This document shows positions 10,977-23,464 of a stretch of 64,000 nucleotides of DNA, piece after piece. Origin of the DNA: Chlamydomonas sphaeroides (Eukaryota; Chlorophyta; Chlorophyceae; Chlamydomonadales; Chlamydomonadaceae); contig BDDC01000196.1 of NCBI GenBank assembly GCA_001662425.1, positions 3,253 through 67,252 of the forward strand, in the 5' to 3' direction. The notes below the pieces were generated by a model that saw only the letters and a list, made by a program, of their open reading frames with translations, did not search any database and had not been told where the DNA came from. Both the position numbers and the translations under genes were made by a program. Each line of letters begins with the position of its first letter. Positions within the stretch are counted from its first letter, which is position 1.

Positions 10977-13900
10977 ATGATGTTGCAGCACCACAAACTG
11001 AGCCAGTACTCGCGCTGCAAAGCAGCAAGGCATGGCCGTGTGCGACGAGTACGCGCTTTGCCTATTGTTGCGTTGCATAAAGCCCTTCGTCAGGTCGGTA
11101 TGGCTATCATAGGCTGTGGCCCCAAGCTTGCTTTCTGCTCCCAGCTCCATTACTGCGATTGACAATTCTCCACACGTGTGTCGCAGAGCACCGTGCCGCT
11201 CACGGCACCAGAAGACGTCGTCTATGAAGCATTAACCCTGCTCCGGCGGCCAGACCTGAAGAGGTGCGCGCCCTGCACGCCGCCCCCTGCACGCTCGGGT
11301 GTCGGCACCCTGCGCGCACGCCCCCGGCCCGTCCCGGCCAACCGCTGACTGCACGCCGAAAGCCTCGCGAAGCCCCAGCAGCCATCCCTTCCACCCAATG
11401 CCTTGGCCATGCCCGATCCTGTACCCCTCGTGCCTATGTATCCCTGCAGCCTGGCGCCGTTCTTCCCCGCAACCTTTGACCCCAGCGCCCGCCGCGTGGA
11501 GCTGGATGTTGGCGGGCAGGTGGTGGAGGAGGTGGGGCCGCTGGCGGCCTGCCACCGCTTCATGGACACGGGTGCGACATGGAGGGGCGCAAGGGCGACG
11601 GTTGGGACAGGGAGGGGCGGAATCTGTTTGCTTGCCGTCGGGGGGCTGCACCTGACGGCCGCGGCGCGGTTCGGGCCGCCGCTTGATAATACACATGGGG
11701 CCGACAGCGCGGGCCACTTCGCCTCCCGATACGGGTGCAGCCTAATCCACTCAGGCTCAGCCTCTACTGCAGCCACGGCTCCACTCCGCTGCAGGGCCGC
11801 CCGGCGGGCCGGCCGCAGTCCAGCGGGCTGGACCGGGCCGGACGTATCCGGGACCGGCCGCACGAGCGGTGTGCCCGCCTAGGCACCCGGGGCACGTTCA
11901 GCACCAGGTCGGCACACGCCTGTAGCCCCATACCCCGCACCCAACCTCTTCCCTCCCTGCCTGCCTGCCCACGCCGCCTGCCCTGCCCCATGCTGCCCGT
12001 CCTGCCTTCCCTGCCCGCAGCCGCGCGGCGCGTGCTGCCCGGCCACCTGCTGCGGCGCTGCCGGGTGCTGTCGTCGATGCGGCTGGGCGAAGTGTGCACA
12101 CAGCGGGTGGCGCTCACCGGTGAGCCTGCGGGCTGCGCAAGCGCGGCGAGAGCAAAGCCCGCCCAGGGGTGCAAGCACCCCCGGGCCTGCTACCGCACCT
12201 CCAGCGCCGCGCCGCCGCGCTGCCGGCGCTGGAGGTGCTTGGCGGCACGGCGCACGCCATGCTGCTGACCTCCTTGGCCCTGGCCCTGGTTCTGGCCCTG
12301 GCCCTGCTGCCGCTGCTGCTGCTGCGCGCCGCTCTATCCGCAGCCTGCACGGGGGAGGAGGCGGTCTTCGTATGGCGCCTGCGCAGGGCGGACCCCAGCC
12401 CCAGCACCAGCACCCCGCACGAGCACGAGCACGAGCACGAGCATCCCCACGGCGAGCAGCAGCGGCAGCCCCCTCGCTCGCCCTCGCCCTCGAACTCGAA
12501 CTCGACCTCAACCTCGCACGCTGCCTCGCCGCCCTCGGCGGCGGCGGAGGCAGCGGCGAACGCCGGCGCCGGCGCCGCCAGCGGCAGCGGCCGGCCGGGC
12601 CCGGCCCTCGGGCAGCGCTCCACCTCGCCCCTGGGCTTCCAATCCTCCTCGCTCCACGCCTTTCGCTCCGGCTCCAGCACCGACTCAGACGTTGACGGCG
12701 ACGCCGCCGTCAGCACCCGCGCCGGCCGATCACTCGACGACGCCCCGCCCGCGGCCTCGTCACCCGCGCCGCCCAGCTCCTCGCCACCCCCCTCGCCATC
12801 CCCCTCGCCGCCAATGCCGGTGACGCACTGGATAATCGAATCCATATCGCGCGACGAAACGTACGACGACGACCAGCTGCCGCAGCCCTCCATATCGGCG
12901 CCCAGCTCCAGCCAGTCCAGCCTTGACTTGCCCGGCCCCAGCCCCAACAGCCCCAGCCCCGGCCTGGGACCCGGCTCGAGCCCCGGCATGAGCGCGGGCC
13001 TGGTGTCGGGCGGCGGCGGCGGCCCGCACCCGCGCTTCTCGCCCGAGCTGGTCGTCAAGGCGCAGCTGGCTGCGCTGCGGCGCGGTGACGTGGTGGGCGC
13101 TGCGTCGTTCAACCTGTGGAGCCGCAGCACCTCGGTGGGCCGGGCGGGCTGGGATGGGATGGGATGGGGTGGGATGGGATGGGTTGCGCACCCGAGCGGC
13201 AGCAGGCCAGGGGCCCGTGTGTAGCGGCAGCACCTCGGCGGCCGGGCTGCCGCCGGGCTGAGGGAGGGTCGGCGGGCGGCCGGCCGGGTTGGTGAGGGCG
13301 GCGGGGGGCCACAGGAGGGCCACAGGTGGCGTGTTGCGGGCGACGATAGGGCAGCTGGCCAGCGGCAGGTTGCGCACACCATGGTGCGGCTGAAGGACGT
13401 GGGCAAGGGCGGCGGCCCGGGGGTACAGGGCCTGGGCTGGGGGTGTGCGCGCTGGAGCTCTCGCGGTGGCGGCGGGATGAAGTCGATTGCAGGAGTTATT
13501 GTGAGCGCTCGCGGCACTTCATGGGAGCTGGGGAGTGGCCGCCCGGACCCCCGAGCCGGGCCCTGGGCGCGTGGGGCTGCGGGCGCCACTGCTCCCCTCC
13601 CACCCTTCCGCCGCTGCCTCCCTCCCCGCCGCTGGCCCCCTCCCTGCCTCCCCCAGGGCGGCTGGGACCTGCACATGAGCGCCTTCCGCTCGCTGCTGCG
13701 GCAGCCGCCCTACGCGCCGCTGTCGGCGGCCGCGGGCTGCGAGCTGGGCCCCTCGGCGCTGCCCGCCTCGCGCCGCATGCTGCAGGAGGTGGAGCTGCTG
13801 GGCGTGCGCAGCGCGCAGGTAGGGGCTGGGGCTGGGGGAGGAGCGCAGCGCAGCACGCCGTGCTGTCAGCGGCGGCAGGGCGTGGCGCCGCTGGCGGCAG

Positions 13901-14120
13901 GGGGCGGTGTCTGCGGAGGGGCACGCGGGCGCACCGGGGCAGGTGCGGCCGTCGTTAGGCCGTGGGCTGGGCTGGGCTTGCCTGGCCTTATCATTGATGC
14001 TGCTGCTCCGATGGCCTGCCTCCCCGGCTGCCGCAGGGCACGGGGCCGTGCCGCCTGGTGTACCAGCTGGGCATGCAGGGCAACGGCTGCTGGGTGGTGG
14101 AGGCCATACGGGCCGTGTGA
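10977..14120 (+). CDS. DUF4864-like protein with disordered N-terminal half
   Basis: Proposed exons: 10977-11048 (tentative), 11187-11263, 11450-11571, 12021-12119, 12167-13134, 13657-13818, 14037-14120. All phases agree, giving 527 residues. The C-terminal 110 residues (FSPELVVKAQLAALRRGDV, then WDLHMSAFRSLLRQPPYAPL, VYQLGMQGNGCWVVEAIRAV) resemble DUF4864, a small alpha/beta domain of unknown function found in cyanobacteria and photosynthetic eukaryotes; I made this match from memory. The middle is Ser/Pro-rich with a His-Glu run (HEHEHEHEH). A Leu/Ala-rich hydrophobic stretch near residue 150 may be a membrane segment, or partly an unspliced intron. The N-terminal region (EDVVYEALTLLRRPDLK) is not recognised. 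The first exon rests only on phase and a GTACGC donor. Function unknown. Confidence 0.65.
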
Positions 14121-15246
14121 GGTGGAGGAGGAGGCGGGCGAGGGGGAGGAGGCTGTAGGGGGCGGGGGCGGCGGTGGTGGAGGAGGACGAGGCGACACGG
14201 GCTGCGGAAGGAGGACGCCATTCGAGCCGTGTGAGGGAGGAGGCTCGCTGGCTCGCCTCCCGGTGGTCGGGTACGGGGTTCATACCACTGAATAGCAATC
14301 CAGAGGCGGCCCCGTGCGTCGGCCGCATCGATGCGGTTGTGTGCCCGTGTTGGTGCGGACCGGGCGCCGAGCCTGGTCGGTGCAAGGTGGCGGTGGCGCA
14401 GTGCAGGGCCCGGCAGTCTGGCTGCTGCGGAACGGCATGCGTGCGTCTGGGAAACGGGGTAAGCTGGGGCCGGTGGCTGCGGAATGGCTTTCGACCGTTC
14501 GACATTGGGAAGTGCCAACGGACGCATGCATGCTGCGTCGGCTGGCCGCATGCCGTGGGCCGCATTGGGCGCCTTGGCAGTGCGCAGTGCTGCAGGCTGC
14601 TGTGCACCTTGACATACTGTGCATCTTGCATTGCAGCTTGGGAGCGCCTCTTCCTATTGAACCAGCGTGGAAGTCAATGAAGGGTACATGAGACAATGGA
14701 AACCGGCTTGCACCCTCCTGACTCCAGCGCCTGTGTCCCCATCTTAGCTTGTGCCTCGGCAAACGGGGCACATCGACAGTCCAGCTAGCGCACCGCGCAC
14801 CGCGCAGCGCATATGAGCGACCATGCTAAGGCCACCTGCGCCTCAGTGAAGCACGACAACCATGCCTGCAGCTCCAGAATGCCGCCCCAACGTCATATGC
14901 CCAACGCTAGCATGCCGTGATGGGCACCGCCACCAGAGCACGGGCGCCCAGCAGCGTGCGGCGAGGGCACGGGGCTCCTGCCCGCCCAGCTGTGCCCTCA
15001 GCCCTCCCCATGTCCCCCAGCTGTGGCCTCAGGCCTCTCCAAGTCCCCTCGCCAGCAGCTGCACCCCCAGCTGGAATGCAGCTCGTGCCTGGGTCCCGCG
15101 TTCCAGCCGGGTCCCGCGTTCCCCAAGCAGCGCCGCTGTGTCCCGCAAGGCTCCGCTGCGCCCTCACGCAGTCCTCCACACACACACGGACACAAGCGTG
15201 CGTGCGTCGCCTCACGTGCCCCGCTCCTCCTCCGCACGCGCGCCGC
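14121..15246. other. Convergent intergenic region, no gene seen
   Basis: Lies between the stop codons of the DUF4864-like gene and CRIPT and should contain both 3' untranslated regions. I found no exon chain or structured RNA. Confidence 0.5.
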
Positions 15247-16628
15247 TCAGCTGACGGTCTGCTTGTACTTGGACACGTCCATGAGCTGCTTACCACACAT
15301 GGAGCAAAGGCCTGGGGGCGGAGCGGGTACGGGGCAAGAACCGGCAAGGCGGGTTAGGATAGCGCGCTGCGTGTCGTGCTGCCACCAGCGAGCAGCGAGC
15401 ACGGCACAGGGTCCGCACGCGGGAGCCTCCGCTAGCCTCTCCGGCTGACCGCCCGACGTCAGCAAAGGCACGGGCCGAGCGCCCAGGGCGCGTTCGCGGC
15501 CCAGTTTCGCCTAGTTCCGCCGCCCCCGCGCCCAGCGCAGACGGCGAGTTCCCCAGCCACCCGCACGGCTCGGCCCCGCCTACAAGCTCGCAACGGTGCT
15601 GACGCACAGCTGACATGCGTGTCAACGCAAGCACGGGCGCGGCGACGCCTTGGGGAGGCTCCGCTGCAGCTCGGCGGTGCCAGTGCCCCCCAGCATACAG
15701 CACAAGCAGGGGCCCTTCTGGCGCTAGCGCCCAGGCGTCGTCACGCTCGCCGCAACCCCGGCCCCCGCGCGCCAGCGCTCGCCACGCCGCTCACATTTCA
15801 CATAGGCGCAGCTCTGGCAGTAAAGGCCCTCCTGGTGAAGGTTCTGCACAACGGCGGGGACGGCGGGCGGCGTCAGGCAAGGTGCGCCCGGGGCTGGCCG
15901 CCTTGCCAACGGCCCCGTGACGGCGGCGGTGGCAACCGCGTGTTTCTTGTATGTAGTGGCAGCTCATGCGATCATCCTTAAAACCCGGTCACCACGCACC
16001 TGTTTGCAGGTCTTGCACTTCTTCTGGCCGTAGGGCTGGTACCTGAGCAAGCAGTGGCAGGTGGTGCACCGCGTCCATGCGAATTTGAGCTCGGGAGCAG
16101 GCCGGGCAAACGAGGCAACGCGCACAGGACACGTAAGGCGCATGCGCACAAACGCCGCAGTGCGGAGCTTGCCCCATCTGTCGTCAAGGTGTGGGCGGCT
16201 ATGCAGCGCGGGGCTCAAGGGCCATCAGAGGCGCCTTCGGCAAGCGGGGGGCGGCTCACCGCTTAGCGCCCGTCAGCAGCTTGTTTTCATTGACCTTGCG
16301 GCCGCTGCTCTCTGCGTACCGCAAGGGGCCAGAGAGGGGTGAGCAGACGTGCTGGCGTGGCCCACGTCCCCACGAGGGCTAACCGGAGGGTGCGCCAGGC
16401 AGGCAGCGACTCCCGTGTGGTGCCCCCTACGTCAGCCCTTCAGCCCTCCTCCCCTGCCCCACCGCCGCTCTTGTCCTTATTCTCCCGCCACTTCTCAGGC
16501 GCGGCAACCTGCATGAAAAGCCAGCCGGAACCGTGGATGTTGACAAGCGCCGTGTCCGTGTGCGCTGGCTGCCGCTCGAAGTGATAAGATACCTTTGTAA
16601 GCTTCTTCTCGCAGGCTGCGCAGACCAT
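15247..16628 (-). CDS. CRIPT: CRIPT, cysteine-rich PDZ-binding / splicing-associated protein
   Basis: Six exons: 16628-16593, 16508-16463, 16311-16260, 16042-16000, 15843-15795, 15311-15247. Phases fit exactly and give 96 residues, close to the roughly 100 of animal CRIPT. Family hallmarks appear in order: MVCAACEKKL, APEKWRENKDKSG, GRKVNENKLLTGAKR, YQPYGQKKCKTCK, GLYCQSCAYVK, CSMCGKQLMDVSKYKQTVS. The four CxxC pairs (CAAC, CKTC, CQSC, CSMC) presumably bind zinc. In animals CRIPT binds PDZ proteins and is linked to the spliceosome; in algae the conserved role is probably RNA-related (inference). At the last exon junction a Cys stands where animal CRIPT has Gly, which depends on the chosen T|GC splice. 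It lies downstream of the nucleoporin gene on the same strand. Confidence 0.93.
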
Positions 16629-16717
16629 TAGCTCCGCTGTAGTGAGAAACGGGCTTTGGCTCCGCCTTCGTTGCGACCCGTGCCTTAGTGCGTTACAGGC
16701 GTTGCCACCACTTGTTT

Positions 16718-16757
16718 GTTGAAGCTTGTTAGGTGTTGGTTGAAGCTTGTTAGGTGT
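16718..16757. repeat. 19-bp direct repeat upstream of CRIPT
   Basis: GTTGAAGCTTGTTAGGTGT occurs at 16718-16736 and 16739-16757, a period of 21 bp. It lies 90-130 bp upstream of the CRIPT start on the minus strand, so it is in the promoter or 5' untranslated region. Confidence 0.85.
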
Positions 16758-17214
16758 GGCTACTGTGGCTGCTCTGTCGCGATTCGTCAGATGGCCTGGG
16801 TTAACCGGGTGCGCCGAGTAGCGTGGCTGCTCAAGCGGTTGTAGAGCGTGGGATAAGGCTGCAGTCAAGGTAGGTGCTTCAAGGTCCCCGCTTGGTCATG
16901 TCACTATGCGCTCCCTGTACGGCACGAATTGCATCCCCCAGTCGTGGCACTTTACGGCAGTTTGCGGTTACAGAAGTGCATAGCAGCTAGCATGATTACC
17001 ACAAGCAGCAGCTTATGCCACTCAGGGGAGCTCCCCGGATGCCACTCCACGCTCGCCGCGCGCAGGGGGCAGGCCGGCGGCCCTCGCGAAGAGCGGGGCG
17101 TAGCGCCGCACAGCGCCCCGGCACAGGAGGCCGGCTCGGCATCTTAGTGCACGTCGCTAACTCGCGCGCCACTATCTACGCACTCTCACCTGCCCCTCCC
17201 GTTAGGTGCGACCC

Positions 17215-17219
17215 TTACA
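17215..17219 (-). terminator. TGTAA polyadenylation-type signal for the nucleoporin gene
   Basis: TGTAA is the usual polyadenylation element in volvocine algae. This copy on the minus strand is 217 bp downstream of the stop codon at 17438-17436. Only its position and sequence support it. Confidence 0.45.
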
Positions 17220-17435
17220 CCCAGACGCTCCTGGTTGACGACGCAAAGCTGCCTGTCAAGCACTTGACGACAGGCTGCTGTCTATCACGCACGCTCACCC
17301 CCCACACGCGTTCCAGTTGGCCCACCGCGCTTCCGCCCCACGCGAGCTCTCAAAATGGCAGACGCACATCCACCGGTGCACACCCCGCCCACAACGCCCC
17401 CTGCTTCACACCCCGCGGACAGCCAACGCCCACTC

Positions 17436-20400
17436 TCAGTGGCCGTGCCGGCGTGCCTTGACCCGCTTCCTCCCATCCTTGGGCTCCCCGACACCCAAAG
17501 AAAACCCGCCGTCAGCGCCCGGCGATGGCGGCGCGCCGCCGAAGGCTGGCGCCGCGCCGAAGCCGCCCGGCGCCCCGAAGCCGCCGCCAGGCGGCGCCAT
17601 GCCGAATGCCGGCGCCGCCGGCTGGGCCTGCTGCGGCGCCATGCCAAAGCCGCCGCCGCCGAAGGCGGGCGCTGACTGCGGCGCTGCGCCAAACGCAGGC
17701 GCGGGAGCCGCCGCCGCCGCCCCACCCCCAAACGCGAACATCCCACCAGCCGGCGGCGCGCCGCCGTTGCTGTCTGGCGCTGCGCCGAAGGCCGGGGCGC
17801 CGAAGGCCGGCGCGCTGCCGGGGGCTCCGAAGGCTGGGGCGCTAGTGGGGGCGCCGAAGGTTGGGCCGCCCGCCGGGGCGCCGAAGGCCGGCGCTGCGGC
17901 GGGCGCGCCAAAGGTGGGCGCTGCTGCCCCGAAGGGACTGGCGCCCGGGGGCGCCCCAAAGGTGGGCGCTGCTGCCGGCGCTGCGCCGAAAGCTGGCTGC
18001 GCCGGCGCCGCCGCGGCTGCGCCGAACGAGGGAGTCGCTGCGTGAGGCAGGGAAAGAGGTACATCAGGATCCCATCAAGCATCGATAAACTTGCAAGCCG
18101 TCTGAACACGTTGCGAGTCGCCTAGAAAGCATGACCAGCACATTGTATCAACCATGCAACTTACATGCCGCGCCACCAAAGGTAAAGGTCGGGCCTGACG
18201 AAGCTGGCGCCGCCCTGAACCCGCCCGCCGCTGGCGCCGCAGCGGCCGGTGCCGTCGTCGCCGGCTGCGCTCCGAACGCGAACCCGGCCGAGACTGTGGG
18301 CGCCGAGGCGCCGCCGAAGCCAAAGCCGCCGGGCGCCGCCGCAGGCTGTGAGCCGCCAAACGTAGGACCGCTGCCAGCTGCCGGCGCAGCGCCGAATGTC
18401 GGCGTGGGTCCTGAGCTAGCAGCTGCTGCCGAGCTGGCGGCTGCGCCGCCGAACGTGAAGGTTGGCCCCGAAGGGGCGGCGGCCGCGCCAAAGGTGCTGG
18501 GGCCGCTCGACGCCACCGGCGCGGCGGCCGGCGCGGCGCCAAAGGTAAATGTCAGCCCGGACGCCGGCGCTGCCGCCGAGGCTGCGCCGAAGGCAGGAGC
18601 GGAAGCGGAGCTGGCGGCAGCGGGCGCTGCTGCCGGGGCGCCGAAGGCGGGCGCCGAGGACCCCGCAGCGCCGAAGGCGAAGGTGGGTCCGGACGACGCG
18701 GGAGCTGCTGGCGCTGCACCGAAGACCGGTGCGGGCACCGAAGCGGCCGGCGCACCAAACGTAGGGGCCGCCGTTGCGGCTGGCGCTGGCGCGGCGCCGA
18801 AGGTGAATCCAGTGGCCGGCGCGGGAGCTGCTGCTGCCTTGTCCGCCGGCGCTGCATTGCTGGCACTGCTCGAGGCCGCGGGCGGCGCGGCGCCAAAGCT
18901 GAATCCCACAGCCGGGCCCGGCTTGGCGGCGTCGGACGCAGCCGGCGGCGCTGCGCCGAACGAGAAGCCTCCGGTTGTGGCGGCTGGGGCGCCGAAGATG
19001 GCCGCGGCAGCAGGCTTTGCCGCCTCAGCTGGGGCCAAGGTGGTCGGGGCGCCGAAGGAGAAGACCGGCTTGGCGGCCTCGGGCTGCGCGGCGGGCGCGC
19101 TCTCCTGTGCGGCAAAGGACAACGGCGCGTCTGTTTGTTTTGCGAAACCCCGGCAACAATCGACAATGCCACAAACTTAGCACGCGCAGCCGTACCTTGG
19201 GGGCGGCTGCTGGCGCGGGCGTGGCGGCTGGCGTCTCCGGTGGCACCTCGCCGCCGGCGGGCCGGAAGGGTGTGTTGCCGGCGCTGGCCCCGAAGAAGAA
19301 CCCGCCGGGGGTGGCCGGTGGCGTCGAGGGCGGGGCGCTCGCCTAAGGGACAGCGGCGCACATGGGAGACATGTTGGCGCACGCCTCCCCGCAGACCGCC
19401 ACGCCACCTGCATCCCCGAGCTCCAACCCCGCACCAGCCACACACGAAACCATCCTCCAGGCGCGCCCAGGCCGGCGCACCTTGGCGCCAGCCTCCGCCG
19501 CCTTCTCCGGCTGCTGCGCTGGTGCGGCAGCGGCCGCCTTCTCCGGCGCCGGCGCGGGCTCCGCGAAGGCGACGCGCCGGGCGCCCGCCGGCAGCACGGG
19601 CTTGAAGGGCGGTGGCGCCGCGGGCCGGGCCACCTCAGCTGCCGGGGCGCAAGGCTGCTCCGCAGGAGCGTCCTCGTCCTCGTCGTCCGAGGGCAGCGGC
19701 ACAGTGGCGGCCTTGGCGACCTGGAGTCCACGGCAACGACGACAATTAGTTGCGGCGAAAGGGGTGATAAAGCCGTCAGCGTCGCGAAGGCCGGGGCTCG
19801 GGGCTGACCCGGCACCGGGGGGGGGGCAAACAAAAGGTCGTTGAACCAGGGCCATCTGGCGTTTCAGGACTACGCGGGGCCCTCCGCACCTCGTCGTAGT
19901 GCGCGCTAGGCGAGGTGACGCCAGCGGCCGCCGGAGCCTTAGTCGGGGCCTCCGCTACCGGTGCTGCCGGGGCAGCGGCCGCAGCCGGCGCCGGCGGCGT
20001 CACGCCCACTGTGGGCGCGCCGAACTTGAACGCCGGCGCCTCGAGGCCTGCGTTGGTGCTGCCGGCAACCTTGCCGACCGCATCATTTGCCTGACGCAGG
20101 CGCGGGTCCGACGGCGCCGTCGGATCGCGGAAGTCGTACTTCGGCGCCGTGATGCCGGCGGCACCGCCAGCGTTGGGCGCCGCGGCCGCTGATGCGGCAG
20201 CCGAGGCGCCGAAGAGCCCGACCACCGCCGCCTTGCTGCCGGCAGCATCGGCTGCGGCAGGTGCGCCGAAGCCCGAAGGGCCAGCGGGGGGGCCGCCCTT
20301 GCGCTGCTCGGCGGGCTGGCCCGTGGGCAGGGCGATGGGGCTGAGCGGCAGCAGCGTGCCTGCAGCGTCCTTTGCTGCGGCAGCGCGGCCCTGGGGCGCA

Positions 20401-23400
20401 GGCGATGGCCCGGGGCTCTGGAAGTCCAGTGCTGCGGGGTACGTGAGCAGGTGAGTCGGCAGGGGGTCATGCGGACGTCATATACCGCCGGACCTTTCGA
20501 GGCCAACTCCTGGCATGTACGCGTAAACAATCTATGCACTTCGTTATCGTAGCCCATGTGTAAGCGTGCTTGAATCGATTGCACGGTGTGCGATGTGCGG
20601 GAGCTACTATCAGAAAACACTCATTGCGGGCAGGCCGCTCAGTGTTGTCAGCGAATCTCCCACCGCCCGCGAGCGGGCGGCGCTGTAAGCCCCGCATGAA
20701 ACTCAACCGGCGTGGGCAATGGCCAGGTCGAGGGATTAAGGGGCTGTCCATGTGCTTCCACCCCTCCCACCTCCCTTGGCCCGCCCAACCTCTCCCAACC
20801 CAAGCCCACCATTCTTTCCAGGCCCACATCAACCGAGCCCATGCTGCAACCCCGCTCACCCATCCGCGGCCCCGGGGTGTGCCCAGCGCTTGCGTTCATG
20901 ACCGCCGGCGAGGGAGTGGCCCCGCTCACGAAGCCCGTGGCGGCGCCCGCCGCGGGCGTGGGCGTGCCACCATAATGGTTCTGGTCAAGCCGATCCAGGG
21001 GCGGCATGAACGGCCCCGGGAAGGGCGATGCGCCAGGCCCGCCCGTGCGTGCGCCGGGCTTTGAGGTCGTGTTTGGCGTGTTGGAGGCGTGGTCCGCGGC
21101 CTGTGGCAACAAGGAGGCGGGCGCGTATGCCACGGTTGCAACGCCAGCGCCAAAAACGCTTGCCGAGAGGGTGCTATGCGTCAGCATACTCGTGCGTGTC
21201 GCCAATGCCGTGCGGTTCGACCGTGCTGTTCTGTTGGGACGCTGTCGCTGTCTGACATGACATGCCAGGGCGTGTGCGCGGGCCGACTAGCTGCGACGCT
21301 TCGGGCACAGCCGTCCCGTCCTGTGCCCACCAACTGGGCGGGACCGTGGCTCTTGTAGGCTCCCGCGGTCACATAGAGACCAGAGGTGGCCCCTGTGTTG
21401 CACACATGTGTCCCCTTTCACCCGCCGTGGCTATTGCTCACTCCTGGCCCTCCCGCCCCCGGACCTGCCCACCCGAGCAAAGTTGTCCAGCGTTTCAAGG
21501 ATCTTGCGAGCCGTCTCAGTGGCGGGCACCTCGCCAGGGGTGGCCGCCGGCCCCGCGCCGGCCCTGGGCCCCGGCGTCACGGCACCCGCCGCGCCGCCAG
21601 GCGTCCGCTCGCCGTCCGAGGTAACCGGCGTCTCAGTGCCGCGAGGGGTGCGCGCAGACAGCCCCGCCAGCACCGACCTTGGCTGCTGCGCGAGCGCCTG
21701 CCTCCGGCGCTTGAACTCTGCGGCCGAAGCGCAAGGGCCGGACACGCGCAACGACTGATCAGCCCACACACAAGCCGACACGAGGACTCGGGACAGACGA
21801 GCGGACCTTGGGTACAGTGCAGGCCAGGCACACTTGACATTGGCGACGACGCTGACCAAGCTGCATGCCACCCCAGCGCAACGCACCCGACAGGTTCCGG
21901 ATGCCCGAAGCCATGAGCGGCGACGCCGCAGGGGTGTCCCGCTGGCGTTTGCCGCCCACGCCGGCTCCCGCTAACGGTCGCAGGCCCCCTGGAGCCTGCA
22001 TCTGCTGCGCCTGGCCCAGACCGGCTGGCTGCGCGGCGCCGGGGTATGGCAGCCCCAGCGCCCCAAACTTGGGCAGCGGCGTGCCCGTGCGCCCGGACGC
22101 AAAGGCAAGCTGGCCGGGGGCGAGGCGGACGCCGCCGGCGCCCATAGCCGGCCGCGGGGGCATGCCTGTGGGAGGCATGCCCGTAGGCGGCAGCGGCGGC
22201 CGGGGCTCGGCCGGCGGCAACTGCGCCGCGGCGACAGCAAGCGATGCTTGCTGCTGTTGACCCGCTCCGGGTGCCGCCGCTGAGGCCCCAGCCGCGCCAG
22301 TTGCCGCAAGCGCCTGCGGTGCAGCGCCGCCAGCGGAGGTGGAGGGCCGTGGCGGCCGCGGGAGCCTGCGGGCAGCGAGCAAGGGTGATAAGAGGATATC
22401 ACCGGATGCGTACAATAAGGCTGAGCACAGGATGCCGATGCTTGCAGCGGCACTGTACCCACAGGACCCCTCATGCCTACCCTGGGCGACCGTAGGGGTT
22501 GTACCGCAGGCTTGGCGCCACCGGGGGCCGGGCGGCCGGGTTGTAGCCGTTCGACAGCGGCCCCGCGCCCGTTGGCTGCGGCAGTGCCAACGATGAGGGC
22601 CCGGCGCCGTCTGATGCTCCACTTCCGCTGACAAGGCCGCCGGGGCCAGCCCTAAGCAGGGCCTTGAGGCCCTGGTATGGCCGGAACACGCTGGTGGGCC
22701 GGTTGACGTCTAGCGCCAGAGGCACCGCGGGTGCTGTAGGTACGGTAGGGGCCGGCTGTACTGGCGCCGCAGATTTGGACTGCATGGTGCCGCTGAGGAA
22801 GAAGCTCAAGGACGCCAGCTTGGAAGGGGACCAGCCGCTGGTCAGGTCCGCGGCGCTGGGCGGGAGGGTGCCATAGCTTGCTGAGGCCACGGCGGGAGCC
22901 TTCGGCCCTGCCACGGCTGCCGGCCGTAAGACGGCGTTGGCCGTCGGGGAATCCTCCGTGGAGGTCAGGGTGGGGAAGGAGAAGCCAAAGCCGTCGTCCG
23001 GCTGCGGGGTTCGGCGATGTGGGCGAGTGTCGGGCACAGATCCTTGGTACCGAGTTGGGCTAGCGCGCGACTTATCAGCAACCCGAGCTAGTCGTTTCTT
23101 TACCTTGAGCACGCGCGCGGCTGGCGCATGCTGCTGAGGCGGCGGTGAGGGCGTGGCGGCCGCTGCAAGGGGTGGCAGCAGGTTAGCTTAAGTTCAGCGC
23201 TCCTGGTCGCCCTACTTAGCCTACCTGACGGCGATGGTCGCTCGGATGGCGAGACGAGGCCCTTGACCTGCGCGCAGCGCGACCGCATTCAAACTCCGAG
23301 GCCCGCAACCTGAGCTGCCACCTCCCACGCAACGCGCACACCGTTCTTGAGATCATTTGTAGAGGACTGGCGACCAGGCCTAGCAGCTTGCTTGGCGTGC

Positions 23401-23464
23401 CGCCTCGCGTCGAGCCTCCGCGCGGAGCGCGCCCGCCGGCTCCGCGCGTGTCCGCATTATCCAT
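17436..23464 (-). CDS. NUP1: FG-repeat nucleoporin, plant Nup1/Nup136 type
   Basis: Eleven exons: 23464-23342, 23133-23104, 23001-22481, 22365-21887, 21717-21473, 21100-20860, 20431-19890, 19720-19481, 19342-19196, 19104-18165, 18037-17436. Frames agree for 1369 residues; the start of exon 2 is the least certain. The plant Nup1/Nup136 layout is visible: a basic, Gly-rich N-terminus with a short amphipathic segment (SKLLGLVASPLQMISRT), an RYNPYGRP motif, ARKILETLDNFAR, then about 40 FG repeats (mostly FGA, often FTFGAA or AFGAP) in the last third. It ends in a basic tail, DGRKRVKARR. In plants this protein sits in the nuclear basket, binds transport receptors through FG repeats and shapes the nucleus. 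The match to Nup136 motifs is from memory. The divergent neighbour is the ORP gene, 395 bp away. Confidence 0.88.

Larger units (their letters stand above)
16629..17435. other. Spacer between CRIPT and the nucleoporin gene
   Basis: This 0.8 kb between two tandem minus-strand genes holds the nucleoporin 3' end and the CRIPT promoter. On the minus strand a TGTAA sits at 17219-17215, 217 bp past the nucleoporin stop, and is a plausible polyadenylation signal. No further gene is visible. Confidence 0.5.

Noticed and set aside
18131..19180. 349-codon plus-strand open frame across the nucleoporin exons
   Set aside because: It is the antisense shadow of FG-repeat exon 19104-18165; the minus strand gives regular FG repeats and matching phases.
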